Positions 8,752 through 16,290 are shown, counted from the first letter of the stretch. The stretch is DNA of 64,000 bases from Alphaproteobacteria bacterium (GCA_017427405.1 JAFRSV010000004.1:41876-105875), one strand, 5' to 3'. Notes: generated by a model from the sequence alone, not told the origin. Program-made: numbers and translations.

Positions 8752-9978
8752 ATGAAATATGACTTACAACAAATGTATTCACGTGCGCTTTCACTGCGCG
8801 AACCATGGATTAAACGCTGGGCCGATGCGCGCCGTTACACAATGCCAACAACCGACGAAGAAATTGCGACACTGTTCGATGGAACGGCGGCGGACGCGGC
8901 TGATAATTTGGCGGCGTGTATGTATTCATTACTAACCCCGCCGGAATCGTTGTGGTTAAACCTTATTCCGGAATCCGAAGATTCCCCAGATGCGGCAACG
9001 GCGACAATGGCATTGCGTTCGAACCTAAACGAATCAAATTTTTATACAACGGTGCACCAATGCTATCTTGATTTGGTGACGCTTGGAACGGCATGCCTGT
9101 TTATGTCTGAATCGCCAATTGGTGCGGCAAGTGCGTTTAACTTTACCGCGATTCCGATGACGGATATTGCGATTTTGCCGAACGCGGTGTTCCACACGGC
9201 AACCATGACCGCCCAAGATGTCGCGCGTCGTTATCCCGAATGGACACCGCCGCACGCAATCCTTGACGCGATGAAGCAAAATCCGGAATATCAATTGCGC
9301 CTGGTCCAGGCATTGGTTGACACGGAATTTACCGCATGGATAGATGTCGGTGGCAATCTTGAAAACAACATTGTGTCGCGTGGCACATTTGAAACGAACC
9401 CATACATCATATTCCGCTGGGCCGTGTCCAGTGGTGAACTGTACGGTCGTGGGCCGGTGCTGCGGGCGCTACCTGATATCAAAACTGCGAACAAGGTCGT
9501 CGAACTTGTCCTAAAAAATGCAACCATCGCGGTCAGTGGTATATGGCAGGCCGACGATGACGGCGTCATAAACCTTGGCAACATAAACCTTACCCCCGGT
9601 GCGATAATTCCCAAAGCGGTGGGCAGTACCGGCCTTACACCACTTGCAACGGGTGCAAATTTCGATGTGTCGCAAATAATTTTAAAAGACCTGCGCGAAC
9701 GCATCCGCCACACAATGCTTGCGGACAGAATCGGCACACTTTCGGACAAAGAAATGACCGCAACGGAAATACTTGCGCGGAATGCGGACATGTTGCGTAT
9801 ATTGGGCGCGACATATGGACGATTGCTGCACGAATTTATCCGCCCGCTTTGCGACCGCGGATTGCAAATCCTTGCGCGGCGCGGGGTAATCGACAAAATA
9901 TCACTGCACAGTGACGCGGAATTAAAATACATCGCCCCGATTGCACAAGTGGTCGCGGAAAACGGAACATTGATATAA
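8752..9978 (+). CDS. Portal (head-tail connector) protein, C-terminally short
   Basis: This 408-residue protein is of the T7 gp8-like connector family, which forms the dodecameric DNA gate. It has the N-terminal REPWIKRWADARRYTMPT, the LTPPESLWLNL stretch, IIFRWAVSSGELYGRGPVL (around residue 220), and a DRIGTLSDKEMTATEILAR segment. Family members are usually about 500-550 residues. This one ends soon after the block that aligns with SPLA-Q in relatives, so the C-terminal crown region of roughly 100 residues is missing. The start has AAAGGAAA. It lies 15 bp after the terminase half. Confidence 0.8.
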   Translation: MKYDLQQMYSRALSLREPWIKRWADARRYTMPTTDEEIATLFDGTAADAADNLAACMYSLLTPPESLWLNLIPESEDSPDAATATMALRSNLNESNFYTTVHQCYLDLVTLGTACLFMSESPIGAASAFNFTAIPMTDIAILPNAVFHTATMTAQDVARRYPEWTPPHAILDAMKQNPEYQLRLVQALVDTEFTAWIDVGGNLENNIVSRGTFETNPYIIFRWAVSSGELYGRGPVLRALPDIKTANKVVELVLKNATIAVSGIWQADDDGVINLGNINLTPGAIIPKAVGSTGLTPLATGANFDVSQIILKDLRERIRHTMLADRIGTLSDKEMTATEILARNADMLRILGATYGRLLHEFIRPLCDRGLQILARRGVIDKISLHSDAELKYIAPIAQVVAENGTLI

Positions 9979-9988
9979 GGGGGCGCGT

Positions 9989-10195
9989 ATGGAAAAAATT
10001 GCACACGAATACGCCCGCACATTTGCGGGCGCATCGGGGCGGGCGGTAATTGAACACCTGCGCCGGATAACAATCGAAAGGGTGCTGGGGCCACATGCAA
10101 CGGACGGCGAATTGCGCGCACTGGAAGGTGCGCGCGCAATCGTGCATCAAATCGAAACTTTAATTGAACGGGGGCGCGACAATGCCAAAATCTAA
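9989..10195 (+). CDS. Bbp19-like small phage protein
   Basis: This 68-residue protein matches the pattern of the short Bbp19-like proteins that follow the portal in podovirus-like prophages. It has an N-terminal YARTFAGASGRAVIEHLRR helix, a central loop, then ALEGARAIVHQIETLIERG. The role is unknown in the family. AAGGGGG precedes the start, and the gene overlaps the next one by 14 bp, which suggests translational coupling. Confidence 0.55.
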   Translation: MEKIAHEYARTFAGASGRAVIEHLRRITIERVLGPHATDGELRALEGARAIVHQIETLIERGRDNAKI

Positions 10196-10439
10196 TGGAT
10201 TCGCAAACATCATCGATACATTACGCAGTGGTTGGTTCCTTATCGCGTTTATTGCGGGCATGATATATTGGGTCGCACGCCAAGATAATGCACTGGTCGA
10301 ACTTGACCGATTGACGACACGCATAACAACACTTGAAAACCGCACGACAATCCTGGAAACCGGAATAGGGCAATTGCAACTAAAAATCGACGGCATCAAA
10401 GAAGACCTGACCCTTATTAAAACTGCAGTGATAAAATAG
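10182..10439 (+). CDS. Membrane-anchored coiled-coil protein, holin/lysis-associated type
   Basis: This 85-residue protein has one transmembrane helix (about residues 16-33, WFLIAFIAGMIYWV) followed by a heptad-patterned coiled coil (RLTTRITTLENRTTILETGI). This layout is common for XhlA/holin-associated or phage spanin-like proteins. It starts inside the end of the preceding gene with a GGGGGCG ribosome site and is the last gene of the phage-like cluster. No endolysin adjoins it. Confidence 0.5.
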   Translation: MPKSNGFANIIDTLRSGWFLIAFIAGMIYWVARQDNALVELDRLTTRITTLENRTTILETGIGQLQLKIDGIKEDLTLIKTAVIK

Positions 10440-10560
10440 TGTTAGTGGTAAGTGTAAGTGGTTAGTGTTAGTGTGTCCTGGAATAACAAAAAACGGGCGC
10501 AATCGCGCCCGCACTAACCACTATCCACTTACACTAAAAAAATCGCCAGATGGCGATTTT
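10437..10560. repeat. AGTG-type intergenic repeat flanking a terminator
   Basis: On the left, GTG triplets recur every 6 or 7 bp (six times, from 10439). On the right (10512-10535) the complement recurs (ACTAACCACT...CACTTACACT). The blocks can pair into a long imperfect hairpin enclosing a GGGCGC/GCGCCC stem. A true terminator (AAAATCGCCA/TGGCGATTTT) follows at 10538-10560. Related blocks occur at eight or more sites in the window. Confidence 0.6.
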
Positions 10561-10566
10561 TTACCC

Positions 10567-10596
10567 TTGACCCGATTCAGTGATTTTTGATATAAT
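10567..10596 (+). promoter_or_regulatory. Promoter of structured-leader locus A
   Basis: TTGACC, an 18-bp spacer and TATAAT. The stretch around the -10 box (TTTTTGATA-AATAAACT) is almost identical to the promoter at 63239-63268 that drives the paralogous locus. Confidence 0.75.
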
Positions 10597-10603
10597 AAAC
10601 TTG

Positions 10604-10847
10604 AATCAGATGGGAATCTGGTTCGGGGCTGTAGCAGGCCTTTTCACGTTCGGTGCAAGGCATCGTAATCCATTGTGATTTTCCACATGTTTTGCACCGT
10701 TTTAGATTTACCCCGATTGTTGGGGTGCCGTTGGTTATAATGCCTTTGGCAAAAGGCCACGGAATCAGTAACGTGAATGATTTGCTAACACCCCGACACG
10801 TCCCATTTGGCGACGTTTTTTTTGTAACAACAAACAGGGAGAACACA
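10604..10847 (+). ncRNA. Conserved structured 5' leader, copy A
   Basis: This ~245-nt leader shares its architecture with 63275-63542. It has a first hairpin (10607-10620), an outer helix pairing GGGG..TAGC (10625-10635) with GCTA..CCCC (10784-10794), a possible pseudoknot (GCCTT 10638 with AAGGC 10657; CGGTGC 10651 with GCACCG 10694), and a CCCC..GGGG hairpin (10711-10725). An identical 20-nt core, GGTGCAAGGCATCGTAATCC, is at 10652. Stems are kept with different sequences between the copies. It ends just before the ribosome site of the secreted protein, so a riboswitch or other cis-regulator is inferred. Confidence 0.6.
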
Positions 10848-11840
10848 ATGAAAAAAATAAATTTATTTAGCCGTAATACAAATTCACCGTCATACCGGCG
10901 CATGCCGGTATCCAGTGGTATTGTGGAGAATCGTCACACCGCGGAAGCGCGGTGCCCAGGCATCGCGATAGCGATGACTTGCCCCGCAGGGGATTTTTCA
11001 TCGCAAGGCGATGAAAAACATAATGTCTGCGACGCAAGTTTTTGCATTCGCAAAAACTGGGTCCCGGCCTTCGCCGGGATGACGATAATTGCGATTGCGG
11101 CATTATTTGCAACGCCGTCATTTGCAACGCCAACCGAATTGGACAAGAAAACCGTGGCATCCAAGGCCTATGTCGATACAAAGCAGGATTTAATTGACTC
11201 TGGTAATGTGTTGCTTGATAATTTTGATGACAATGATGTTTACCTCCCAGGCCTTGTCGCATATGATTCAACCACACAAACATTAAAGGGTAATAAAGTT
11301 GGTATTTTGGATTTGGAAACCTTGAATAACACAGAAACTATGCTTGAGAATTTTGGCACTAGAGATGATTTAGTTCCAACTATTGCGGCTGTGCAGGCAG
11401 GATTCGATGAAATTTGGGGAGCTATACCCGATGGTTGGACTGGTCTCGACTGGGACAGCACACTGCCATCGGCTATAAATGCGTATAGTACAACATTCGA
11501 CAGCACGTCCACACATGTTAATGGGAATTGGCCACGATACAGTCAAGGTTATCTTGTAAGGGCACAGACGTTTGCAAATTCCCTTGCCCTGAAACAAAAT
11601 AAAATCCCGGCGGGGACGGCGGGCAATGTTGTCACATACAGTGGCACCGCCGGAACAGTGGGGTCTGTGGCCACCGCAAATGCACCAACATATAATGAAA
11701 CAACCGGTGTACTGGAAAACGGAACAAACATCGCAACCATCGCCGCCGTTGACACGCGTCAGAAAAAAATGACCTGTGCCGGGTGGGACAGTGAAACACA
11801 CACCGATGAACATTGTTGGCTTTGGAGTATAGAAGAATAA
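10848..11840 (+). CDS. Secreted repeat-type surface protein with in-frame palindromic insertion
   Basis: This 330-residue protein is a paralogue of the gene at 63543. After a signal-peptide core (IIAIAALFATPSFA) comes the shared KKTVASKAYVDTKQD motif, low-complexity Thr/Asn/Gly-rich repeats (QNKIPAGTAGNVVTY) and a conserved end (TCAG..CWLWSIEE). Between the first 13 residues and the hydrophobic core lies about 65 residues encoded by an inserted palindromic element (10888-11084). The signal peptide is therefore split unless a downstream start is used. The start has AGGGAGAA. The layout resembles tail-fibre or adhesin-like surface proteins. The role is unknown. Confidence 0.65.
   Translation: MKKINLFSRNTNSPSYRRMPVSSGIVENRHTAEARCPGIAIAMTCPAGDFSSQGDEKHNVCDASFCIRKNWVPAFAGMTIIAIAALFATPSFATPTELDKKTVASKAYVDTKQDLIDSGNVLLDNFDDNDVYLPGLVAYDSTTQTLKGNKVGILDLETLNNTETMLENFGTRDDLVPTIAAVQAGFDEIWGAIPDGWTGLDWDSTLPSAINAYSTTFDSTSTHVNGNWPRYSQGYLVRAQTFANSLALKQNKIPAGTAGNVVTYSGTAGTVGSVATANAPTYNETTGVLENGTNIATIAAVDTRQKKMTCAGWDSETHTDEHCWLWSIEE
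10888..11084. mobile_element. Palindromic REP-like element inserted in frame
   Basis: This ~197-bp element has imperfect terminal inverted repeats: CGTCATACCGGCGCATGCCG at the left and the complement of CGTCATCCCGGCGAAGGCCG at the right. Each end is itself a hairpin. The element is open in the frame of the host gene and encodes the recognisable WVPAFAGMT tail of a repeat found in many bacterial genomes. It behaves like a Rickettsia palindromic element, adding peptide without breaking the gene. Confidence 0.7.
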
Positions 11841-11865
11841 TTTCGCAATTACGGATTGATTCCAG

Positions 11866-11899
11866 AAGACGACTAACCACTAACACTTACCACTAACAA
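11866..11899. repeat. ACTAACCACT-type intergenic repeat
   Basis: Repeated ACTAACCACTAACACTTACC units lie between the secreted protein and yraN. They belong to the same family as the blocks at 10437 and 56887. Confidence 0.5.
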
Positions 11900-12241
11900 C
11901 TAAAACGCATTTTTCGTCCAATCGATATGGCGGCCGTGGACAATTATAACGTCGAACCGCGCGTCACCGCGCCATCGCCGTTGCAGTAAATATGTTTCCG
12001 CCGCCAATCGCAGCCGCCTTTGTTGTGCGGGCGTAATCGCGCCCCACGCGGTCATTACATCTTTGCGTTTTTTTACTTCAACAAAAATAATAAGTTTCCC
12101 GCGTTTTGCGATTATATCAATTTCTGCGCGCCCCGTGTTTCGCCCGGTTGTATAACGCCGATGCAAAATCCTAAACCCATGCAACATCAAAAAAGCGCAC
12201 GCAAAAAATTCTGAAAAAATTCCGGTTTTATAAGAATCCAT
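11900..12241 (-). CDS. yraN: YraN/UPF0102 family nuclease-like protein
   Basis: This 113-residue protein of the UPF0102 family has a PD-(D/E)xK nuclease fold. It shows GRAEIDIIAKRGKLIIFVEVKKRK (the ID...VEVK catalytic pattern, residues 38-60) and the conserved C-terminal FDVIIV. Length is typical. It is the last gene of the minus-strand group 14577-11900, starting 3 bp after the preceding stop. The biological role is unsettled in the family; a link to DNA uptake or recombination has been proposed. Confidence 0.85.
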   Translation of the reverse strand: MDSYKTGIFSEFFACAFLMLHGFRILHRRYTTGRNTGRAEIDIIAKRGKLIIFVEVKKRKDVMTAWGAITPAQQRRLRLAAETYLLQRRWRGDARFDVIIVHGRHIDWTKNAF

Positions 12242-12244
12242 ATC

Positions 12245-13042
12245 TTAAAACGCATACGGTTTCGCGGCAAAGTTATCTTGGGAATGTTGCGCGTTAAGGG
12301 CACCGTCTTCCGTATGTTTGCCACAATCAATCAATTCCAATTCGCCCGAATACGCCGTCATCATCGGGTCAAAAGAATTATCCGAACTTGCCCAACGCGA
12401 ATTACCGGCGTTCGGCGCGCCATATTTATCAACAACATTTTGCCACCAATACATTGTTTTCTTGTCGCGTTGATTTTCGAATTTTTCCGCGTCGCCCTCT
12501 ATTTCATCTGTGTCATTTCGATATACGATTTTCCACACGACATTATCGGTTGCGTTGCTTGTGAAAAACACATCAATCGTTTCGCCCGTGACATCCCGCA
12601 CCAGGTGCAATTCCGACGCATACAAAACCCCACGATTCCGCGCAAGTGAATTTATACATTTTTCCAACGCCGCCGGCGCATAGATTTTCTGTTGCCGGCA
12701 TTCGTAATCAAGATTATATTTCCAATCCGGGTGTATCGAATACACAACACTATTTTTCGGCCGTTCGGTATAAAGCCCATCGACGGCGGCGATAAATTTA
12801 ACCTCGTCAAAATCCATGCCCAACATTATCCCCGCAATATCAAAGTCCGCAACCGGCAACACCGTCGCACCGGCATTCAGTGACATCGTATCCAAACTGC
12901 ATTCAATATCGCCCGTGTCCGGCGTTTCGATATAGTAATCATCAAAATTGATATTTTCATCGGCCAACACATCATCAAATTCGTCCGCGCGCGCGCAGAT
13001 TGAAAGCAAACATACAAAAATTCCAACAATAATTTTTTTCAA
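12245..13042 (-). CDS. Secreted protein of unknown function
   Basis: This 265-residue protein has a clear signal peptide (MKKIIVGIFVCLLSICARA). It is followed by an acidic stretch and a domain with four or more cysteines (IECS, YECRQ, EKCINS, LIDCG), suggesting periplasmic disulfides. I do not recognise the family. It sits between the second VirB8-like gene (2 bp away) and yraN, probably in one operon, so a role beside the type IV secretion-like proteins is possible but unproven. Confidence 0.65.
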   Translation of the reverse strand: MKKIIVGIFVCLLSICARADEFDDVLADENINFDDYYIETPDTGDIECSLDTMSLNAGATVLPVADFDIAGIMLGMDFDEVKFIAAVDGLYTERPKNSVVYSIHPDWKYNLDYECRQQKIYAPAALEKCINSLARNRGVLYASELHLVRDVTGETIDVFFTSNATDNVVWKIVYRNDTDEIEGDAEKFENQRDKKTMYWWQNVVDKYGAPNAGNSRWASSDNSFDPMMTAYSGELELIDCGKHTEDGALNAQHSQDNFAAKPYAF

Positions 13043-13044
13043 CT

Positions 13045-13704
13045 TTATTTCTCTTCGACCAAGACCCGTTGCACATTGAACACAAACACCAACGCCGGGT
13101 CAATACCATTTTTTAATGCCGCCTGAACATCTTCGATTGGTTGTTTGATATCCCCGATACTATTCACCCAATCATCATCGCCCAAATCAAGATATATTGT
13201 TCCGCGCGTTATCTTTGGACTTTCCGACATGTCATTTGGTTTATACCATGTTTTAAGTTCATAATCAACCCGCCAATAATTACTTGACGCCGGGCGATAG
13301 ATTTCATTAAACACCGTCACCGTCCGCCGCGCACCATTGGCAACCAAACCTTCTATTTCCGGCAATTCATTTTGCCGCCAATAATCAAACGCCGCCGTCC
13401 CCGACATCCGCGCCAGTGTTGACCGCCGTGTTGTCCGTCGCGCAATGTTTTCTTCGTCCGGCACGGCATAAAAGTATTCCGTCACATATTTTTGAACAAG
13501 CCAATCGCGTAACTTGCGTTTTCCAACCTCGGCCCAGGAATGTGGCATGCCGGGCAAATCGTTAGATTGAACACTGGTGCGTAAAAAACGCGGTTCAACG
13601 GCAAACCGTTCGGACGTATCATAAATCGACGCGGCAATACAAATCGCGCCAAAGACCATAATCATGGTCGCAAATCCGAACAAAAATCCAAAAAGTTTCT
13701 TCAT
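13045..13704 (-). CDS. VirB8-like inner-membrane protein 2
   Basis: This 219-residue protein has one N-terminal transmembrane helix (FGFLFGFATMIMVFGAICIAA) and a periplasmic domain of NTF2-like, VirB8-type appearance. The central strand has YWRVDYELKTWY, and the end has the ALVFVFNVQRVLV beta strand. VirB8 proteins nucleate type IV secretion channels in the inner membrane. The ATG overlaps the upstream stop (TAATG), so translation is coupled to the first VirB8-like protein. Two consecutive VirB8-like genes are unusual and suggest a hetero-oligomer. Sequence support is moderate. Confidence 0.5.
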   Translation of the reverse strand: MKKLFGFLFGFATMIMVFGAICIAASIYDTSERFAVEPRFLRTSVQSNDLPGMPHSWAEVGKRKLRDWLVQKYVTEYFYAVPDEENIARRTTRRSTLARMSGTAAFDYWRQNELPEIEGLVANGARRTVTVFNEIYRPASSNYWRVDYELKTWYKPNDMSESPKITRGTIYLDLGDDDWVNSIGDIKQPIEDVQAALKNGIDPALVFVFNVQRVLVEEK

Positions 13705-14402
13705 TACTGTTCCCTGAACGCGTTAAATTCCGTCACATAAAACCCAAGTGTTTGCGGATATCGTTCCACATCGCGCGCAATTTTGACATACGCAATCACA
13801 TCAAAATCGCCGTTCAAATTCGACCGCACCGACGTCCGCACGACCCAGGTTCCGCCATCTTTGGTTATTTCACCACTGGGCATAACACTAATTTTTTTCG
13901 TATCAACATACCAACGTTGCCCCACGCTTTCATACGAACGATACATCGGCAAAACCTTTTCGGTAAAGGAACGAAACATATTGTCGCCCGCCATACAATA
14001 AAGGTCGCAACCGGCATCCGATTCAAAAGTGTTGCTTATGCGGTCGGCACAATCGGCACCCCGATTACACGTCGCCCAATTCTTGGAATTCAGTGTCGGG
14101 TTATCGGAAATAGTGAACCATTTTTTCGTAAAAATCCCGGCCAATGCACGCTGGGCTGAATCATAATACGGCACAACTATATTCGGCCGAACCTGGCCCA
14201 CCAATTGCCAATTCCCGCGCATGCCGTCAACGTAAATCACATACGGACTAACGGTGCGGCTGTTTTGCAACCATGGTATCGCAACACAGCATGCGATGGT
14301 CAAAAAGAACGCGACCATCACCCACACACCAAACGTGCGGGAAATCGCAATCCGTTTCCCTGCGGGAAATGCGGGCGTATCAAAATCTTCTGGGTAATCC
14401 AA
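13704..14402 (-). CDS. VirB8-like inner-membrane protein 1
   Basis: This 232-residue protein has a cytoplasmic tail, one transmembrane helix (VWVMVAFFLTIACCVAIPWL, about residues 27-46), and a periplasmic domain. That domain begins with SPYVIYVDGMRGNW, recalling VirB8 (PYVIRVD), and ends with DVIAYVKIARD..QTLGFYVTEF. The likely start is TTG 14402, preceded by AGGGGGG at about 5 nt. Extra cysteine pairs in the middle suggest disulfides. It follows a VirB7-like lipoprotein, a typical order in type IV secretion operons. Confidence 0.55.
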   Translation of the reverse strand: MDYPEDFDTPAFPAGKRIAISRTFGVWVMVAFFLTIACCVAIPWLQNSRTVSPYVIYVDGMRGNWQLVGQVRPNIVVPYYDSAQRALAGIFTKKWFTISDNPTLNSKNWATCNRGADCADRISNTFESDAGCDLYCMAGDNMFRSFTEKVLPMYRSYESVGQRWYVDTKKISVMPSGEITKDGGTWVVRTSVRSNLNGDFDVIAYVKIARDVERYPQTLGFYVTEFNAFREQ

Positions 14403-14430
14403 AATTCCCCCCTACGCGGTGCCGCGCCGA

Positions 14431-14577
14431 CTATGCGCGATAAACCATAATGCATGCGCACGGACTAAGTTTCAATTCGTTTGTGTCATAACCAATTCCA
14501 ACCGGTTCGCGGTCATAAATCTGGCCACAGCCGGCAAGCGTCAGTCCCAAAAACATGGCAAGTATAAACTTTTTCAT
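14431..14577 (-). CDS. Small VirB7-like lipoprotein
   Basis: This 48-residue lipoprotein, MKKFILAMFLGLTLAGC followed by about 30 residues, has a textbook lipobox (LAGC) and two further cysteines near the C-terminus (PCAC). AAAGGGGGAAAG precedes the ATG. It heads the VirB8-like group, where VirB7 lipoproteins that stabilise the outer-membrane core complex usually lie. Confidence 0.6.
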   Translation of the reverse strand: MKKFILAMFLGLTLAGCGQIYDREPVGIGYDTNELKLSPCACIMVYRA

Positions 14578-14655
14578 CACTTTCCCCCTTTGTTTTTTTG
14601 ATTATAAAAAAATCTTCCGCCCCCGGTCAAGTATAAATGCGACAGGTTAAAACAC

Positions 14656-14683
14656 TTGAAATTTGGAAAAAACGTCCTATAAT
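14656..14683 (+). promoter_or_regulatory. Promoter of the T-box leader
   Basis: TTGAAA, a 16-bp spacer and a perfect TATAAT. Transcription would start near 14690, giving a ~277-nt leader before the synthetase gene. Confidence 0.75.
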
Positions 14684-14689
14684 GAAAAA

Positions 14690-14966
14690 CGAAAGCCGAT
14701 AATCCACTAACAATGGGGAGGCGGAAGAAGAACGGCGGCAAAATACTTGCGCTTATTAGAACTTCCCGGGATTGCCCGTCACAGCAAACGACTCTTTAAT
14801 GGTATGGCGAACCCAGCGAGAGTTAAAAAGGCAACATTGGCGACAGTGTTGTAAAACAAGGTGGCACCGCGTTGGTGTTGTGTATTCTGAAATACGATAT
14901 GCACGATATTTAACGTCCTTGTGTTCTTATTATAAACAGTAATAACGAAACATAAAGGAGGTTAAA
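14690..14966 (+). promoter_or_regulatory. T-box riboswitch leader
   Basis: The T-box core AAGGTGGCACCGCG is at 14858-14871. It follows a stem III hairpin (CAACATT 14832-14838 / AGTGTTG 14845-14851) and a stem II-like helix (ACTCT/AGAGT). The alternative terminator pairs ACAAGG (14856-14861) with CCTTGT (14917-14922) before a U-rich stretch. The variable base of TGGN is C, so it would pair a G73 tRNA such as tRNA-Asn or tRNA-Asp. AAC triplets at 14709, 14731 and 14760 are specifier candidates; I cannot fix stem I. T-boxes sense uncharged tRNA and are mostly found in Firmicutes. Confidence 0.75.
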
Positions 14967-16283
14967 ATGTCAATGATAAGAACGCATATCGCCGAAATTC
15001 CACAAAAGATTGGCGAAACCATAACTGTCAAAGGTCACGCGCAAACAATTCGTGAACAATCAAGTGTTGCGTTTATTGTCCTGCGTGAAATAACCGGAAC
15101 CGTTCAATGTGTTGTTGAACGTGGCACGCCGGCTTTCGAGACGGTAAAACAAATCACAACGGAATCTGTTATTTCTGTGACGGGAACTGTTGTAAAAACA
15201 TCCAGTACGGAATCGGGATTCGAAATCCATGTTTCTGAATTGGAGATAATATCACTGGCCGAAGCAACGCCGATACCGGTGACCCCAAAAGGCAGTGCCG
15301 AAGTCACACCAGAAAAATCGCAAGATTGGCGTTTTTTATCGCTGCGCGCGCCGCGCAGTGCGACAATTATGCGCGCGTTTTCTGCGATGACGGCGGGTTA
15401 TCATGAATATCTGGAAAAGCAAGGATTTATCGAAATCCAAACACCAAAAATCATGGCGACACCATCGGAATCACGTGCCGAATTATTCAAACTTGAATAC
15501 TTTGGTCAGACGGCATACCTTGCGCAATCGCCACAGTTATTCAAACAAATGGCGATTGCAAGTGGACTTGAACGCGTGTTCGAAGTCGCGCCGGCATTTC
15601 GTGCGGATAAATCTTTCACAACGCGCCATGCGACCGAATTCACATCGTACGATGGTGAAATGGCGTATATTGAAAGTTTTGAAGAAGTGATGACGGAATT
15701 GGAACAAACAATACGCTATATGTTAACATCGATAAAAAAGACATGTGGCAAGGAAATCGAAAAGTATTTCGGTATCACAGAGTTCCAATTAAAGAAACCA
15801 ATACCACGTATAACCATGGCGCGTGCCAAAGAAATTTTGCGTAAAATGGGTTGCGCATCCGAACAACCAGACATCACAACCGCAGAAGAAAAGGCACTTG
15901 GCGAATACATCAAAGAACATTTTGGTTCGGATTTTGTCTATGTCACCGAATGGCCATGGGAATCGCGCCCGTTCTATCACAAAAAGGGCGTTGATGAACA
16001 TGGTGAACCGATATCGGTTTCGGCCGACTTGTTATACAAAGGCGTCGAAATAGTGACATGCGCCCAACGTGAAGAATCCTATAGCAAATTGTGTGAACAA
16101 TTGCGCGACAAAGGGTTACACCAAGAAGGTCTGCAATGGTATCTGGAATGTTTCCGCTATGGTATGCCGCCACATGGTGGTTGGGGATTTGGTGGTGCGC
16201 GGTTTATAAAACAATTGTTAGAATTACCAACAATCAGGGAAGCGATGTTTTTATTTCGTGGTCCATCACGTTTGATGCCGTAA
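14967..16283 (+). CDS. Archaeal-type aspartyl-tRNA synthetase (AspS2-like), possibly non-discriminating
   Basis: This 438-residue class IIb synthetase is of the archaeal/eukaryotic AspRS type. It has an N-terminal OB-fold anticodon-binding domain (to about residue 110), motif 2 ERVFEVAPAFRADKSFTTRHATEFTSYD, and motif 3 GWGFGGARFIKQLLEL. It lacks the large GAD insertion of bacterial AspRS. The position of the discriminating Trp of archaeal AspRS (VAGWVW) is VKGHAQ here, which suggests charging of both tRNA-Asp and tRNA-Asn; this is inference. A strong AAGGAGG site precedes the ATG. The T-box leader and lineage suggest transfer from Firmicutes, where AspS2 genes with Asn T-boxes are known. AsnRS is the main alternative. 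Confidence 0.75.
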   Translation: MSMIRTHIAEIPQKIGETITVKGHAQTIREQSSVAFIVLREITGTVQCVVERGTPAFETVKQITTESVISVTGTVVKTSSTESGFEIHVSELEIISLAEATPIPVTPKGSAEVTPEKSQDWRFLSLRAPRSATIMRAFSAMTAGYHEYLEKQGFIEIQTPKIMATPSESRAELFKLEYFGQTAYLAQSPQLFKQMAIASGLERVFEVAPAFRADKSFTTRHATEFTSYDGEMAYIESFEEVMTELEQTIRYMLTSIKKTCGKEIEKYFGITEFQLKKPIPRITMARAKEILRKMGCASEQPDITTAEEKALGEYIKEHFGSDFVYVTEWPWESRPFYHKKGVDEHGEPISVSADLLYKGVEIVTCAQREESYSKLCEQLRDKGLHQEGLQWYLECFRYGMPPHGGWGFGGARFIKQLLELPTIREAMFLFRGPSRLMP

Positions 16284-16290
16284 AACGAAA

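Noticed and set aside
9989-10195. Small terminase subunit
   Set aside because: Its position after the portal and the ALEGARAIVHQI pattern fit a Bbp19-like protein better, and there is no HTH.
10437-10560. CRISPR-like or direct-repeat array of AGTG units
   Set aside because: The units are 6-7 bp with no spacers. They are better described as a phased degenerate repeat.
10604-10847. Cobalamin riboswitch
   Set aside because: GGGAATC and CGGGGCTGT are superficially similar, but the B12 box (GCCACTG) and the overall fold are absent.
10848-11840. Diversity-generating retroelement (variable surface protein plus template repeat)
   Set aside because: No reverse transcriptase or adenine-biased repeat pair is present. 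The shared upstream region is better explained as a structured leader.
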